Shown: positions 1 through 9,000, counted from the stretch's first letter. The stretch is DNA of 64,000 bases from Aliiglaciecola sp. (GCA_028356795.1 JAOMVH010000003.1:1-64000), one strand, 5' to 3'. Translations and numbers: made by a program. The notes: generated by a model from the letters alone, not told the origin.

Positions 1-2
1 AC

Positions 3-1412
3 CTTGTTAGCCAATTGATTGCGGCTGAGCGCGAGCCTAAACAAAACCGCTTAGACGCCAAAGAAGAATCTCTTGATGCTCAGATATCCGGTTTAGGCTC
101 GCTAAAATCTAAAATGAGCGACTTTTTAGACACGGTAGACGAGTTGCGTAGTGACTCCGCGTTGCAAGGCAGAGAGCCAACCATATCCAATCCTAATGAG
201 GATAACGAACCCTTTACTGCCGAGGCGGCGAACAGTGCAGTAAAAGATGAATATGCGATTGCCGTCACCCGGCTTGCTAGTGGCAGCCGTATCGAGACTG
301 CAGATGCTGTCAATGGCGGGTTCAGTGACAGCTCTGACTCAGTCCTGTCTTCTGGGAGCGGTAGTTTAACTTTTAAAATTGGCAGTACCGGCGACACATT
401 TGATGTTGATGTTACTGCTGGCCAAACACTCCAAGAACTTGCTACTTCAATTAACAGCAATGAAAACAATTTTGGTGTTAATGCGAGTATTATTGACACG
501 GGTACCGCCGATGGTGGGGCCAAGTTAGTTTTCACCTCATCAACAACCGGTGACGGAAACGATCTTGTTATTGTTAACAACGATGATCTGGCAGACCTCG
601 ATAGAGTGGCGACAACCGACTCTACTGAATTAAGTACCTACCTTACTCCGGTTACTAGTGCACAAAATGCTCAGGCGACGATTGATGGCATCGCTGTTGA
701 ATCTAGTACAAACAAATTTGAAAATACCATCTCTAGTGTGTCCTTTGAAGCCCAATCTGTGTCCTCCAAAGATTCTTTGGGTGATTTTGAAACATCCACC
801 TTGTCGATTGGCTTTGATACGGAAGGTTTAGACAAGAAAATTCGGGATTTTGTTGATAATTTTAATGCCCTTGCTAAAGAAATCGACACCTTAACGCGAT
901 ATGGTGATTCGGAATTAGAGGAAGATGGAGCATTGGCCGGCGACTTTATGGCGCGGGGTATTACCAATGGCCTTGCAAGTATCATTGGCTCGAGTGTTAG
1001 TGCATCTGAGTTAGGTGGTTTGTTTGCCATCGGGGTAGAGCTAAACCAAGACGGTGAACTAGAAATAAGTTCTTTGGATGAATTTGGCATCGGCAGTGGC
1101 GAAGAACGTCTTAAAGAAGCGTTAGAAGATAACTTCGATGACATTGCGGCCCTGTTTACTGATGAAGATGAGGGTATCGCATCCCGCCTCTACGAATATA
1201 CCAAAGAATACACCACGTTTAGTGGCCTTTTGCAGACGCGAGAGCGCTCAGTTAAAGATGAAAAAGATCAACTAGCAGACGAAAGAGAGCAATTTGAGCT
1301 AAGGATGTTGAGTTTTGAGCAGATACTAAGAGATAAGTATTTAAACCTTGACCAAACCGTCGCCAAATTGAATTCTACGAGCAGCGCGTTAATCGCATCA
1401 TTAGGTGGATAA
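3..1412 (+). CDS. fliD: Flagellar filament cap protein FliD, 5' end cut by the window
   Basis: FliD caps the growing flagellar filament and promotes polymerisation of exported flagellin outside the cell. The reading frame is open from base 3 and begins LVSQLIAAEREP, the conserved N-terminal segment of FliD that normally lies about 20 residues after the start. The true start is therefore upstream of the window, and the TTG at 15 is not a start. The middle resembles FliD beta-domains (a stretch rich in Ser, Gly and Asp), and the last 130 residues are a heptad-rich helical C-terminus ending in TVAKLNSTSSALIASLGG, typical of FliD. The chaperone genes fliS and fliT follow directly; fliS has a strong ribosome site (AAGGAG) just after the fliD stop. 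Identification is firm; only the missing start is uncertain. Confidence 0.95.
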   Translation, partial: LVSQLIAAEREPKQNRLDAKEESLDAQISGLGSLKSKMSDFLDTVDELRSDSALQGREPTISNPNEDNEPFTAEAANSAVKDEYAIAVTRLASGSRIETADAVNGGFSDSSDSVLSSGSGSLTFKIGSTGDTFDVDVTAGQTLQELATSINSNENNFGVNASIIDTGTADGGAKLVFTSSTTGDGNDLVIVNNDDLADLDRVATTDSTELSTYLTPVTSAQNAQATIDGIAVESSTNKFENTISSVSFEAQSVSSKDSLGDFETSTLSIGFDTEGLDKKIRDFVDNFNALAKEIDTLTRYGDSELEEDGALAGDFMARGITNGLASIIGSSVSASELGGLFAIGVELNQDGELEISSLDEFGIGSGEERLKEALEDNFDDIAALFTDEDEGIASRLYEYTKEYTTFSGLLQTRERSVKDEKDQLADEREQFELRMLSFEQILRDKYLNLDQTVAKLNSTSSALIASLGG

Positions 1413-1424
1413 GGAGCAGTAAAA

Positions 1425-1856
1425 ATGGCACTTAAAGGCATCAACGCTTATAAAAAAGGCAACCTTAAGCATGAAGTTGCGTCAGCAGACCCTCATAAAT
1501 TAACCTTAATGTTAATGCAAGGCGCACTCGATCGCCTAGCATATGGTAAAGGTTGTATTGAACGCAAAGACTTCGAAGGTAAAGCCGAACATTTGTCTCG
1601 CGTGTCTGCAATCATAATGAATTTAAGAGATACACTTGATTTAGAGTCCGGTTCAGACGTGGGTGAAAACTTATTTGCCTTATACGATTACATGATACAG
1701 CGTGTGACTGATGCCAATGTGCAGAATGACTTGAATATCATGGATGAAGTGATTAACCTGCTCCTTCCTATTAAATCTGCCTGGGCGAGCATTCCAGATG
1801 AAGCAAAACAAGAAGCTTATGAAGCTCAAAGGCAAAAACGCCAAGCAGTCGTGTGA
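1425..1856 (+). CDS. fliS: Flagellin export chaperone FliS
   Basis: FliS binds the C-terminal disordered part of newly made flagellin in the cytoplasm, stops premature polymerisation and hands it to the export gate. The 143-residue product has the usual family length and features: an N-terminal YKKGNL-type segment (the family has a Tyr-rich start), DPHKLTLMLMQGALDRL near residues 22-38, and a helical body ending in a charged tail. The ATG at 1425 has AAGGAG 8 bases upstream. It follows fliD by 12 bases and overlaps the next gene by four bases (GTGA), so the three genes are very probably co-transcribed and translationally coupled. Confidence 0.96.
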   Translation: MALKGINAYKKGNLKHEVASADPHKLTLMLMQGALDRLAYGKGCIERKDFEGKAEHLSRVSAIIMNLRDTLDLESGSDVGENLFALYDYMIQRVTDANVQNDLNIMDEVINLLLPIKSAWASIPDEAKQEAYEAQRQKRQAVV

Positions 1857-2164
1857 GTAATCCGTTAGAGCTTAGTCATAGCCAAACGCCTGAAATATTG
1901 CAGGCAATTAACCAAGAAATAAGTAAAGCATTATCTGCTGAAGAGATTGATGACGCAAAATTGCGCCTCCTGGTTACTCGTAGGGACGAATATGTTCAAT
2001 CTTATTTACCGGAATTGGATGAAATTAAACGGGCCGAATTTGCTCAACAAGAATTGGTCAGTAATGAAAAGCTGCTCGCTATTGTTAAAGTTCAATTGAG
2101 TGATTCGTTAGGCCAATTAAGTGGTTTAATTCGAGGTCGAAAAGCAGTAAATAAATACAAATAA
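1853..2164 (+). CDS. fliT: FliT-like flagellar chaperone
   Basis: A 103-residue, almost wholly helical, charged protein starting with GTG inside the fliS stop. Position (fliD-fliS-X), size and helical character match FliT, the chaperone for FliD. Sequence conservation in FliT is weak, so the call rests mainly on gene order. No signal peptide or membrane segment is visible. The C-terminus is basic (RGRKAVNKYK). It is the last gene before a 266-base gap that marks the border between flagellar structural genes and the glycan island. Confidence 0.72.
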   Translation: MSNPLELSHSQTPEILQAINQEISKALSAEEIDDAKLRLLVTRRDEYVQSYLPELDEIKRAEFAQQELVSNEKLLAIVKVQLSDSLGQLSGLIRGRKAVNKYK

Positions 2165-2303
2165 ACTCTCATCGACAACCTGTTGATTGATTCAGTCTCA
2201 TTATATTTTCACTCTCTCTATTCATATATCGTATGCAGCTTTAATCCCTTGGCGTCTAGAACAATCTAATGTTATTGTGGAATCAGTAACTTAATCAATG
2301 ACA

Positions 2304-2320
2304 TTGGCGCAAAATATGCT
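2304..2320 (+). promoter_or_regulatory. Candidate sigma-54 promoter for the pse operon
   Basis: TTGGCGCAAAATATGCT has the -24 GG and -12 GC at the required spacing (12 bases from first G to the G of GC) and matches YTGGCACGNNNNTTGCW except at two weaker positions. It lies 110 bases before pseB in the 2165-2430 gap, which otherwise shows no gene or clear terminator. It suggests activation by the flagellar enhancer-binding proteins FlrA or FlrC encoded further along the window. Confidence 0.6.
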
Positions 2321-2430
2321 TCAGGTTTGCCAGACAGTATCGAAGCTTCTCAAGCCGTCAATAAATTGTCTTTGCGCCATTGGGCGGTGCAGCGTTCGGT
2401 ATACGACCTAAAAGGTAGTAACAGATTATT

Positions 2431-3429
2431 ATGTTTAAAGATAAATCGATTTTAATTACTGGTGGAACTGGCTCTTTTGGTAAACATTTCGTTTCACACC
2501 TTCTCGATAATGACACACCTAAACGGTTGATAATTTATTCTCGAGATGAGCTTAAGCAGTTCGAAATGCAGCAGCAATTTGATGCACCTTGTATGCGTTA
2601 TTTCATTGGCGATGTGAGAGACAAACATCGGCTAACATCGGCAATGAAGGATGTGGATTACGTTATTCATGCTGCGGCCCTTAAACAAGTCCCTGCTGCT
2701 GAATACAACCCAAACGAATGTATCAAAACCAACATCAATGGTGCGCAGAACGTAATTGATGCAGCCATTGAGACAGACGTGAGAAGAGTCATTGCGTTGT
2801 CTACTGACAAAGCAGCTAACCCAGTTAATTTATACGGAGCAACCAAACTTGCTTCGGATAAGTTGTTTGTTGCGGCCAATAATATATCCGGCGCCAAGGG
2901 CCCAAGATTTGCGGTTGTACGCTATGGCAATGTTGTCGGGTCTCGAGGCTCCGTTGTACCGTTTTATCGTGAACTGCTGGCTCAAGGTAAAACGACGTTG
3001 CCAGTGACTCACAAAGAGATGACGCGTTTCTGGATTACCCTAGATGAAGGTGTGCAGTTTGTTATTAAAAACTTCCAACGGATGCAGGGAGGAGAGATAT
3101 TTGTACCCAAAATTCCTTCGATCACTATTATTGATTTAGTTGAATCAATGAGTGGTAAAAGAGATTACGAGATCATTGGTATTCGTCCTGGAGAAAAGCT
3201 CCATGAAGTGATGGTGCCTCAAGAGATGGCCCATCATTCCCTTGAGTTTGACGATCACTACGTGATTACCCCAGCAATTAAATTTTTTGATAAAACCGTA
3301 AATTACAAGGTTAACAAGCTAGGCGAAAAAGGTCAGTCGGTAGAAGAGAAATTTGAGTACCATTCGGGAACAAATCCCCACTTTCTCAGTATTGACGAAT
3401 TACGAGATTTAGACAAAGCAACACTGTAG
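2431..3429 (+). CDS. pseB: UDP-GlcNAc 4,6-dehydratase (inverting), PseB
   Basis: First step of pseudaminic acid synthesis: UDP-GlcNAc is dehydrated and C5-epimerised to the UDP-4-keto-6-deoxy-L-ido sugar. The 332-residue SDR-type protein has the NADP-binding GGTGSFG at residues 11-17, the PseB-typical IIYSRDELKQFEM at about 34-46, STDK at 124-127 and the catalytic YGATK (Tyr135, Lys139). The Tyr separates the inverting PseB/FlaA1 group from retaining 4,6-dehydratases such as the one at 25397. It is the first gene of a long plus-strand run, with pseC 9 bases downstream. Start ATG 2431; an AAAAGG stretch lies a little far upstream (about 15 bases). Confidence 0.95.
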   Translation: MFKDKSILITGGTGSFGKHFVSHLLDNDTPKRLIIYSRDELKQFEMQQQFDAPCMRYFIGDVRDKHRLTSAMKDVDYVIHAAALKQVPAAEYNPNECIKTNINGAQNVIDAAIETDVRRVIALSTDKAANPVNLYGATKLASDKLFVAANNISGAKGPRFAVVRYGNVVGSRGSVVPFYRELLAQGKTTLPVTHKEMTRFWITLDEGVQFVIKNFQRMQGGEIFVPKIPSITIIDLVESMSGKRDYEIIGIRPGEKLHEVMVPQEMAHHSLEFDDHYVITPAIKFFDKTVNYKVNKLGEKGQSVEEKFEYHSGTNPHFLSIDELRDLDKATL

Positions 3430-3438
3430 GACGGCAAC

Positions 3439-4602
3439 ATGCCAGATCCCAAGAAGTTTATTCCTTATGGTCGTCACTTTATCGATAGTGACGACATCGA
3501 TGCGGTTGTAGATGTATTGGAAAATCATTTTCTTACCCAAGGCGCAAAAGTCCCCGAATTTGAGCGCGCCCTTTGTGATTACACAAATGCCCGTTTTGCA
3601 ACGGCAGTGAATAGCGCGACATCCGGACTTCATGTCGCATGTTTAGCCTTAGGTGTCACCAAAGGAGATTTGGTCTGGACAGTGCCAAATTCCTTTGTTG
3701 CCTCGGCCAATTGTGCTGTTTATTGTGGAGCGGAAATCGATTTCGTCGATATCGACGCTTCGACTCGAAATATCAGTATTTCACAATTGGAAGAAAAGCT
3801 GGCTAAAGCCAAAACGAAAGGTAGGTTGCCAAAAGTACTGATCCCCGTGCATTTTTCGGGCGCCAGTTGTGACATGCAAAAAATACAACACCTCGCCAAT
3901 GAATATGGCTTTAGGGTGATAGAAGACGCCGCACATGGACTAGGTGGTAGCTATCTTAAAAGCAAAATTGGAAGCTGCGAACATAGTGACATTACGGTGT
4001 TAAGCTTCCATCCAGTGAAGTCTATGACAACGGCAGAAGGTGGCGCAGTATTGACTAACTGCCCAGCCCTAAATAAACAGATTTTATTGTATGCTAAACA
4101 CGGTGTAACCCGTGACCCCGATCTTATGCAATCTGAGGCAGATGGACCTTGGTACTATCAACAAGTGACGCTAGGCTACAATTATAGATTGAGTGATCTA
4201 CATTCAGCATTAGGAATTTCCCAACTCAAAAAGCTCGATGGTTTTGTCGTTAAAAGACGGGAGCTCGTTGCCCGATACAACACGGAACTTAAACATTTAC
4301 CCCTATCTTTACCCTTGTCCGAAGAATTGCACTGTAGTGCATGGCATCTCTATATGGTGGAACTACAGGAACATGATAGAAAAGCTGTCTATGAGAAATT
4401 GCATGCCAAGGGTATTGGCGTGAACGTGCACTATATTCCAATTCATTTGCAGCCGTTTTATCAAAATATGGGCTTTCGAAAAGGCGATTTCCCTAATTCT
4501 GAAAAGTTTTATCACAATGCGCTAACTTTGCCTTTATTTCCGAGCATGACGGCCGATGATCAACATAGAGTGATACAAGCATTAAATGAGGTTCTCGCTT
4601 GA
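3439..4602 (+). CDS. pseC: UDP-4-keto-6-deoxy sugar 4-aminotransferase PseC
   Basis: PLP enzyme of the DegT/DnrJ/EryC1 family that converts the PseB product to UDP-4-amino-4,6-dideoxy-N-acetyl-L-altrosamine with glutamate as amino donor. The 387-residue protein is family length. Seen: the N-terminal substrate-loop segment, EDAAHGLGG near residues 162-170, and the PLP-binding Lys194 in SFHPVKSMTTAEGG. It is the only sugar aminotransferase in the window, which matters because a second nonulosonate pathway downstream would also need one. The stop overlaps the TTG start of pseF. Confidence 0.95.
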   Translation: MPDPKKFIPYGRHFIDSDDIDAVVDVLENHFLTQGAKVPEFERALCDYTNARFATAVNSATSGLHVACLALGVTKGDLVWTVPNSFVASANCAVYCGAEIDFVDIDASTRNISISQLEEKLAKAKTKGRLPKVLIPVHFSGASCDMQKIQHLANEYGFRVIEDAAHGLGGSYLKSKIGSCEHSDITVLSFHPVKSMTTAEGGAVLTNCPALNKQILLYAKHGVTRDPDLMQSEADGPWYYQQVTLGYNYRLSDLHSALGISQLKKLDGFVVKRRELVARYNTELKHLPLSLPLSEELHCSAWHLYMVELQEHDRKAVYEKLHAKGIGVNVHYIPIHLQPFYQNMGFRKGDFPNSEKFYHNALTLPLFPSMTADDQHRVIQALNEVLA

Positions 4603-5300
4603 ATTTAGCCATTATCCCCGCTAGAGGCGGAAGTAAACGAATCCCCGCGAAAAATATCAAAGAATTTGCTGGGAAACCCTTGATAGCTTATTCCATTCAG
4701 GCAGCAGAAAATTCTGGATTATTCGACAAAGTTTGGGTGTCGACTGACTCGGACGACGTTGCCGATATCGCTAAGATGTATGGGGCAGACGTGCCATTTA
4801 TGCGCTCAAAAGAATTATCCAATGATGTAATTGGCACTAGGCCTGTTACTACCCATGCAATACAGCATTGTATTGAACATTATCAAAAGCCCGATTACTG
4901 TTGCTGTATATACGCTACAGCCCCATTCCTGCAGGCGGAATATCTAAGAAAAGGCTTTGACTCATTAACGAGTGATGATAAAAAGTCTTTTTCATTTGCT
5001 GTAACAAGTTTTGCCTTTCCGATACAACGTTCTATTAGTATCAAGCAAGGTAACGTTGCTCCTATGTTTCCCCAAGATATTTTTAAGCGATCTCAGGACC
5101 TTGAAGAGGCTTATCACGATGCCGGACAGTTTTATTGGGGAAAGACTGACGACTATTTAACGTCTAAGAAAATTTTCTCTGAGCACAGTGTGCCCATTGT
5201 TTTACCCCGTCATTTGGTTCAAGACATTGATACACCTGAAGATTGGCATCGTGCAGAGCTGATGTATCAGGCGTACGTTAGAGGCATGGAGAATGACTAA
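4599..5300 (+). CDS. pseF: CMP-pseudaminic acid cytidylyltransferase PseF
   Basis: Activates pseudaminic acid with CTP to CMP-Pse, the donor for glycosyltransferases. The 233-residue protein opens with IIPARGGSKRIPAKNI, the CMP-NeuA/PseF nucleotide-binding loop (ARGGSKRIP), followed by WVSTDSDDVADIA and later DAGQFYWG, which are characteristic of PseF rather than NeuA. The start is a TTG overlapping the pseC stop (4599-4602), so it is translationally coupled; no better ATG lies near it. The 3' end overlaps the next gene by 8 bases. Confidence 0.93.
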   Translation: MNLAIIPARGGSKRIPAKNIKEFAGKPLIAYSIQAAENSGLFDKVWVSTDSDDVADIAKMYGADVPFMRSKELSNDVIGTRPVTTHAIQHCIEHYQKPDYCCCIYATAPFLQAEYLRKGFDSLTSDDKKSFSFAVTSFAFPIQRSISIKQGNVAPMFPQDIFKRSQDLEEAYHDAGQFYWGKTDDYLTSKKIFSEHSVPIVLPRHLVQDIDTPEDWHRAELMYQAYVRGMEND

Positions 5301-6246
5301 AATTTTAGTTATTCGAATGCTTGAAATGGGGGATGTTGCAAGCATTGCACTGCCAGCAATTCGATATATTAAACAGGCTAATCCAAATGCCCAGTTGTTT
5401 TGTTTAACTCACGGGCAAGGCCATGAGTTAATATCGTTGTTGGAGCCTGATATTCAATTATTAGGCTTGGAAAACGGTAACTGGCCAGATAATATTTTCC
5501 ATGGCTTAGAAGCCTTTTTGGGGGTGGCAGAATCAATTGTTGAAATAAAGTTTGATCAAATTATCAATTTAGATACTGCATTTATGCCATGTTTTTTATC
5601 TCGCTTTTTAAAAGATGCGGGCGAGCCTGTACAAGGCAATTATATCGGTTTGTCGCTCCAAGAGTTGATTGATCAAATCCAAAATCAAACATTGCAACCG
5701 GCCTATGTAAATGATGTTCAACAGTATATGCAAAGTTCCTTTTTTAGCATGTTTAAATGGCATACCCAATGGTGGCAGTCAGACGTATTATGTGACCACG
5801 GCTATCCGGAATTCTATTTAAAAAATTGCTGTGGTTTCAGCGATATAAACTATGATGCCGTGCTATTACCAGCATCGGTAGAATTTCAAAAAAAATCGAC
5901 AAAAAAGATTTATTTAGGACTTAATGACCTTCAAATGCCCTATTTACAAACACAAACTTTGGTCCAAGAATTGGAACAACGAGGGTTTATCGTGGAGGTG
6001 GATAAAGAGAATGCACCTATTTCTTCGCGACTTGAAAGATTAAGTGCTAGTGACCTCGCAGTTTCACTTGCTAATGTTGTATATGCTTTGGCCAATACTG
6101 TTGGAACTCCTACCTTATTGGTTCCTATACAATTGGACCCCAGAATTCTAATGCCTGATTATGCCTTAGATATGGCAAGCGAGCTGCCTCAACCCGAAGA
6201 TTTAGCTGATAGTATCGCGTCAATCTTTGAGGAGTCAGCACAATGA
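5293..6246 (+). CDS. GT9 (heptosyltransferase)-like glycosyltransferase
   Basis: The N-terminus (KILVIRMLEMGDVASIALPA then IRYIKQANPNAQL) reads like the first beta-alpha unit of ADP-heptose:LPS heptosyltransferases (family GT9), and the C-terminal half has a fold-typical segment ending in ANTVGTPTLLVPI. The His/Asp residues of true heptosyltransferases are only partly evident, so the donor is unlikely to be ADP-heptose. It sits between pseF and pseI with overlaps on both sides, so it is translated as part of the pse operon. The reasonable inference is a transferase or accessory protein acting with CMP-pseudaminate or the glycan built on it. No signal peptide is seen; it should be cytoplasmic. 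An A8 run lies at 5888-5895. Function is unproven. Confidence 0.7.
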   Translation: MTKILVIRMLEMGDVASIALPAIRYIKQANPNAQLFCLTHGQGHELISLLEPDIQLLGLENGNWPDNIFHGLEAFLGVAESIVEIKFDQIINLDTAFMPCFLSRFLKDAGEPVQGNYIGLSLQELIDQIQNQTLQPAYVNDVQQYMQSSFFSMFKWHTQWWQSDVLCDHGYPEFYLKNCCGFSDINYDAVLLPASVEFQKKSTKKIYLGLNDLQMPYLQTQTLVQELEQRGFIVEVDKENAPISSRLERLSASDLAVSLANVVYALANTVGTPTLLVPIQLDPRILMPDYALDMASELPQPEDLADSIASIFEESAQ

Positions 6247-7295
6247 AAGATATAAAAATAGGTCGACATACTATTGGCTCTGAGCATGCGCCATTTATCA
6301 TTGCCGAGTTAAGTGGTAACCATAGTCAGAACTTTGAATTGGCCAAATCCATGGTTGATGCAGCAGCGCAAGCCGGGGCTGATGCAATCAAACTGCAAAC
6401 CTATACGGCAGATAGTATGACTCTAAACGTCAATACGTCAGATTTTATAATCCAAGAAGAAGATAGCTTGTGGCATGGTGAAGCGCTGCATGGCCTGTAT
6501 GCGAAGGCCGCAACGCCTTATGAGTGGCATAAGCTTTTGTTTGAATATGCCAATTCTTTAGGAATGTTGGCCTTTAGCAGCCCATTTGACGAAGATGCGG
6601 TAGACTTTTTAGAAACCTTGCATGTCCCTTGTTATAAAATTGCCTCCTTTGAGCTGACAGATCTTCCATTGATTAACAAAGCTGCCAGTACTGGCAAACC
6701 TATGATCATGTCGACGGGTATGGCAACGTTGAGTGAGATAGAAGAAGCAGTGAATACTGCTAAAGCGGCAGGTTGTGAAGAAATTGTGCTGCTTAAATGC
6801 ACCAGTACTTACCCTGCGAGTCCAGAAAACACCAATTTGGCGACCATACCGCATTTGCAGCGCGCATTTTCGACCCAAGTAGGGTTATCGGATCATACGC
6901 GGGGGATTGGTGTCTCCGTCGCTGCTGTTGCAATGGGAGCAAGTGTGATTGAAAAGCATTTTGTATTGGACAGAAATGCAGGTGGCGTAGATGCAGAGTT
7001 TTCCCTCGAGCCCCATGAACTAGCGTTACTCATTGAAGAAACACAACGCGCGCGAAAAAGTATTGGTAATGTTTGTTACGGTGGCACTGTTGCTGAAGAA
7101 AAGTCCAAGCACTATCGCCGGTCAATTTTTGTCAGCAGCGATATTAAACAAGGGGAAACCTTGGGCAAAGACAATTTAAAAATTGTACGTCCAGCGACGG
7201 GACTCAAACCCAAGCATTGGGGATCTGTCCAGCAAAAACATGCAAAACAAGATATACCGGCGGGAACACCCTTGTCATGGGAATTGTTTGAATAA
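6243..7295 (+). CDS. pseI: Pseudaminic acid synthase PseI
   Basis: Condenses 2,4-diacetamido-2,4,6-trideoxy-L-altrose with phosphoenolpyruvate to pseudaminic acid. The 350-residue protein has the two NeuB-family parts: a TIM-barrel domain (about 1-280) starting IAELSGNHSQ, with AIKLQTYTADSMT, STGMATLSEIEEA and VGLSDHTRGIG, and a C-terminal SAF/antifreeze-like domain (about 290-350, RRSIFVSSDIKQGETL). The ELSGNH sequence is typical of PseI, whereas NeuB/LegI have EIGxNH as in the paralogue at 24297. The start ATG overlaps the preceding stop. Confidence 0.95.
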   Translation: MKDIKIGRHTIGSEHAPFIIAELSGNHSQNFELAKSMVDAAAQAGADAIKLQTYTADSMTLNVNTSDFIIQEEDSLWHGEALHGLYAKAATPYEWHKLLFEYANSLGMLAFSSPFDEDAVDFLETLHVPCYKIASFELTDLPLINKAASTGKPMIMSTGMATLSEIEEAVNTAKAAGCEEIVLLKCTSTYPASPENTNLATIPHLQRAFSTQVGLSDHTRGIGVSVAAVAMGASVIEKHFVLDRNAGGVDAEFSLEPHELALLIEETQRARKSIGNVCYGGTVAEEKSKHYRRSIFVSSDIKQGETLGKDNLKIVRPATGLKPKHWGSVQQKHAKQDIPAGTPLSWELFE

Positions 7296-7342
7296 CACTT
7301 GGAAAATTGGCCAGGTCGCCAAAGTCCAAGAGGAACACCTTA

Positions 7343-8389
7343 ATGTCGACAATTTTATTCAGAGTAAATGCCGGTTCAGAATATGGTTTAGGCCACTTAA
7401 TGCGCTGCTTAGCATTGGCTCAATCACTCAAAAAACAAAACGTAAACAGTGTGTTTTTAGTCAATCATGAAGCGCGAGCTATCTGTCAGCAGCGCCAAGA
7501 TTGGACGGGAGAAATTGTGACACTGGATCCCCATGTTGTGGAATGCGAAGATGTGTCTTGTATCCAAGGTTTAATTCAACAATTTAGTCTTTCAGCCATC
7601 GTGATTGACGGCTACACCTTTTCATCTTCTTATCGTAAACAACTTCAAAATTTGGGCTGCTTTGTCATTTGCTTTGATGACACCAATGAGTTTGGCGATT
7701 TACACGCAGACCTGATTGTGAATGGCGCAAACGCAGCGCTGACATTGGAGTATGAAACAACTAACCCACAATCCATATTGTGTTTGGGTGATGAATACAC
7801 AGTGATGCGAGAGGAATTTATTGCAAACCAGCAAAGGCACTTTCCCTATCGTGAGTCTCTGCTTGTTATGTTAGGGGGAAGTGACCCTTTGGCATTAACA
7901 TTACCTATTATCAAAGAATTGCAGCACCAACGCTTCCAACACGCTATTGATATCGTCACAGGGGCGGCTAATCCAAACGCCAAAGAGATATCTAACTGTT
8001 TGCAATCAAGTCAACTCAATGCCCGGCACCTACATGATTGTCAAAATATGGCCCAAATAATGGCGAGATCCCGGTTCGCAATTTCAGCAGCAGGTGGCAG
8101 CCAATTTGAATTGCAAGCTTGTGGTTGTCCAAGTCTTTTGCTAGTGGTGGCTAATAATCAATGCAATGCTACCCGTGATGCCGTGCAACAAGGTTGGTGT
8201 CAATGCTTGGATTGTCAGGGTGCTGATTCAGAACTATCCAAGCAGGCATTCGCAAAAGCGATTGTTAAACAAACATTGGCGATATGGGAGGATCCGGATT
8301 TGCTTATGAGTATGCACTGCAAAGCAAACGAAACTAAACACATTGGTGGCGCGCAAAAGCTGGCGCATGCCATTAAGCAGAAGGTCTAA
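7343..8389 (+). CDS. pseG: UDP-2,4-diacetamido-trideoxy-altrose hydrolase PseG
   Basis: Removes UDP from UDP-2,4-diacetamido-2,4,6-trideoxy-L-altropyranose, giving the free sugar used by PseI. It has a GT-B-like fold related to MurG. Seen: FRVNAGSEYGLGHLMRCLAL at the N-terminus (the GxGHxxRC loop with the catalytic-type His), VMLGGSDPLALTL in the middle, and AAGGSQFELQACGCPSLLLV near residues 240-260. A longer reading from TTG 7307 is possible, but ATG 7343 is preferred: AAGAGGA lies at 7327-7333 and the conserved sequence begins right after it, giving 348 residues. The stop is one base before pseH. Confidence 0.92.
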   Translation: MSTILFRVNAGSEYGLGHLMRCLALAQSLKKQNVNSVFLVNHEARAICQQRQDWTGEIVTLDPHVVECEDVSCIQGLIQQFSLSAIVIDGYTFSSSYRKQLQNLGCFVICFDDTNEFGDLHADLIVNGANAALTLEYETTNPQSILCLGDEYTVMREEFIANQQRHFPYRESLLVMLGGSDPLALTLPIIKELQHQRFQHAIDIVTGAANPNAKEISNCLQSSQLNARHLHDCQNMAQIMARSRFAISAAGGSQFELQACGCPSLLLVVANNQCNATRDAVQQGWCQCLDCQGADSELSKQAFAKAIVKQTLAIWEDPDLLMSMHCKANETKHIGGAQKLAHAIKQKV

Positions 8390-8390
8390 G

Positions 8391-8954
8391 ATGAAGCCTA
8401 ATGTTGAAACATTGACGGGGTATCAAGTGACGTTGCGGCCAGTTGAGCTGCCTGACTTGGATATGCTAAGGCAATGGAGGAACTCACCACAAGTGAGTCA
8501 ATATATGTTGTCTCATGCGATGATTACCCAAGAGCAACAATTAGCGTGGTTTAAAAAGGTTGAACGTGATAATAGCCAGCAGCATTTTATGATCAGTTAC
8601 AAAGATACGCTGATTGGGTCGCTCAACATTAAGTCTAGACTTGTAGGTGAGAGCTTGGCGCAAGCTTCGGTAATTGAACCTGGCCTATATATTGCCGATA
8701 ACCGTTATCGCAACAATATTATTGCCTTTTCCCCAACTCTTTTAATTAATGATTATTGTTTTGACCAACTAAACTGTGACAAATTAGTCGCTGTTGTGAA
8801 GCCTGATAACCACGCTGCATTGAACTACAATGAAAAACTTGGTTATAAAGTCGTCAAACAGGGTGAATTAATTGAAATTGAACTGAATTTCGATGATTAT
8901 CAAGACCATAGCAAAACATTAAAAGCATTGTTGTCCCGTAACGCCAGTCGTTAA
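8391..8954 (+). CDS. pseH: UDP-4-amino-sugar N-acetyltransferase PseH
   Basis: GNAT-family enzyme that N-acetylates C4 of the PseC product using acetyl-CoA (or possibly another acyl-CoA). The 187-residue protein starts VTLRPVELPDLDMLRQWRNS, the usual PseH/RimJ-like N-terminus, and has a variant acetyl-CoA-binding region (NRYRNNIIAFSP) and the GNAT C-terminal motif NYNEKLGYKVV. The ATG at 8391, one base after the pseG stop with AAGG upstream, is preferred over an upstream in-frame GTG/ATG-type start inside pseG. An acyl-activation module follows within 50 bases, so a longer acyl donor than acetyl is conceivable. Confidence 0.88.
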   Translation: MKPNVETLTGYQVTLRPVELPDLDMLRQWRNSPQVSQYMLSHAMITQEQQLAWFKKVERDNSQQHFMISYKDTLIGSLNIKSRLVGESLAQASVIEPGLYIADNRYRNNIIAFSPTLLINDYCFDQLNCDKLVAVVKPDNHAALNYNEKLGYKVVKQGELIEIELNFDDYQDHSKTLKALLSRNASR

Positions 8955-9000
8955 TACCGTCAACACTAGGTGTATAAACCGTAACTATGAGCATCAGATC

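Noticed and set aside
2165-2430. Open frame around 2284-2430 as a gene remnant
   Set aside because: It shows no recognisable protein motif and no start with a ribosome site; better explained as the pse promoter region.
5888-5895. A8 run in the GT9-like gene as a phase-variation tract
   Set aside because: The frame is intact, the run encodes Lys codons, and an isolated A8 in an AT-rich gene is not unusual.
8694-8701. GCCGATAA inside pseH as a sigma-28 -10 box
   Set aside because: It is within coding sequence (codons for Ala-Asp-Asn) with a poor -35; similar chance copies occur at 10271, 52452 and 58839.
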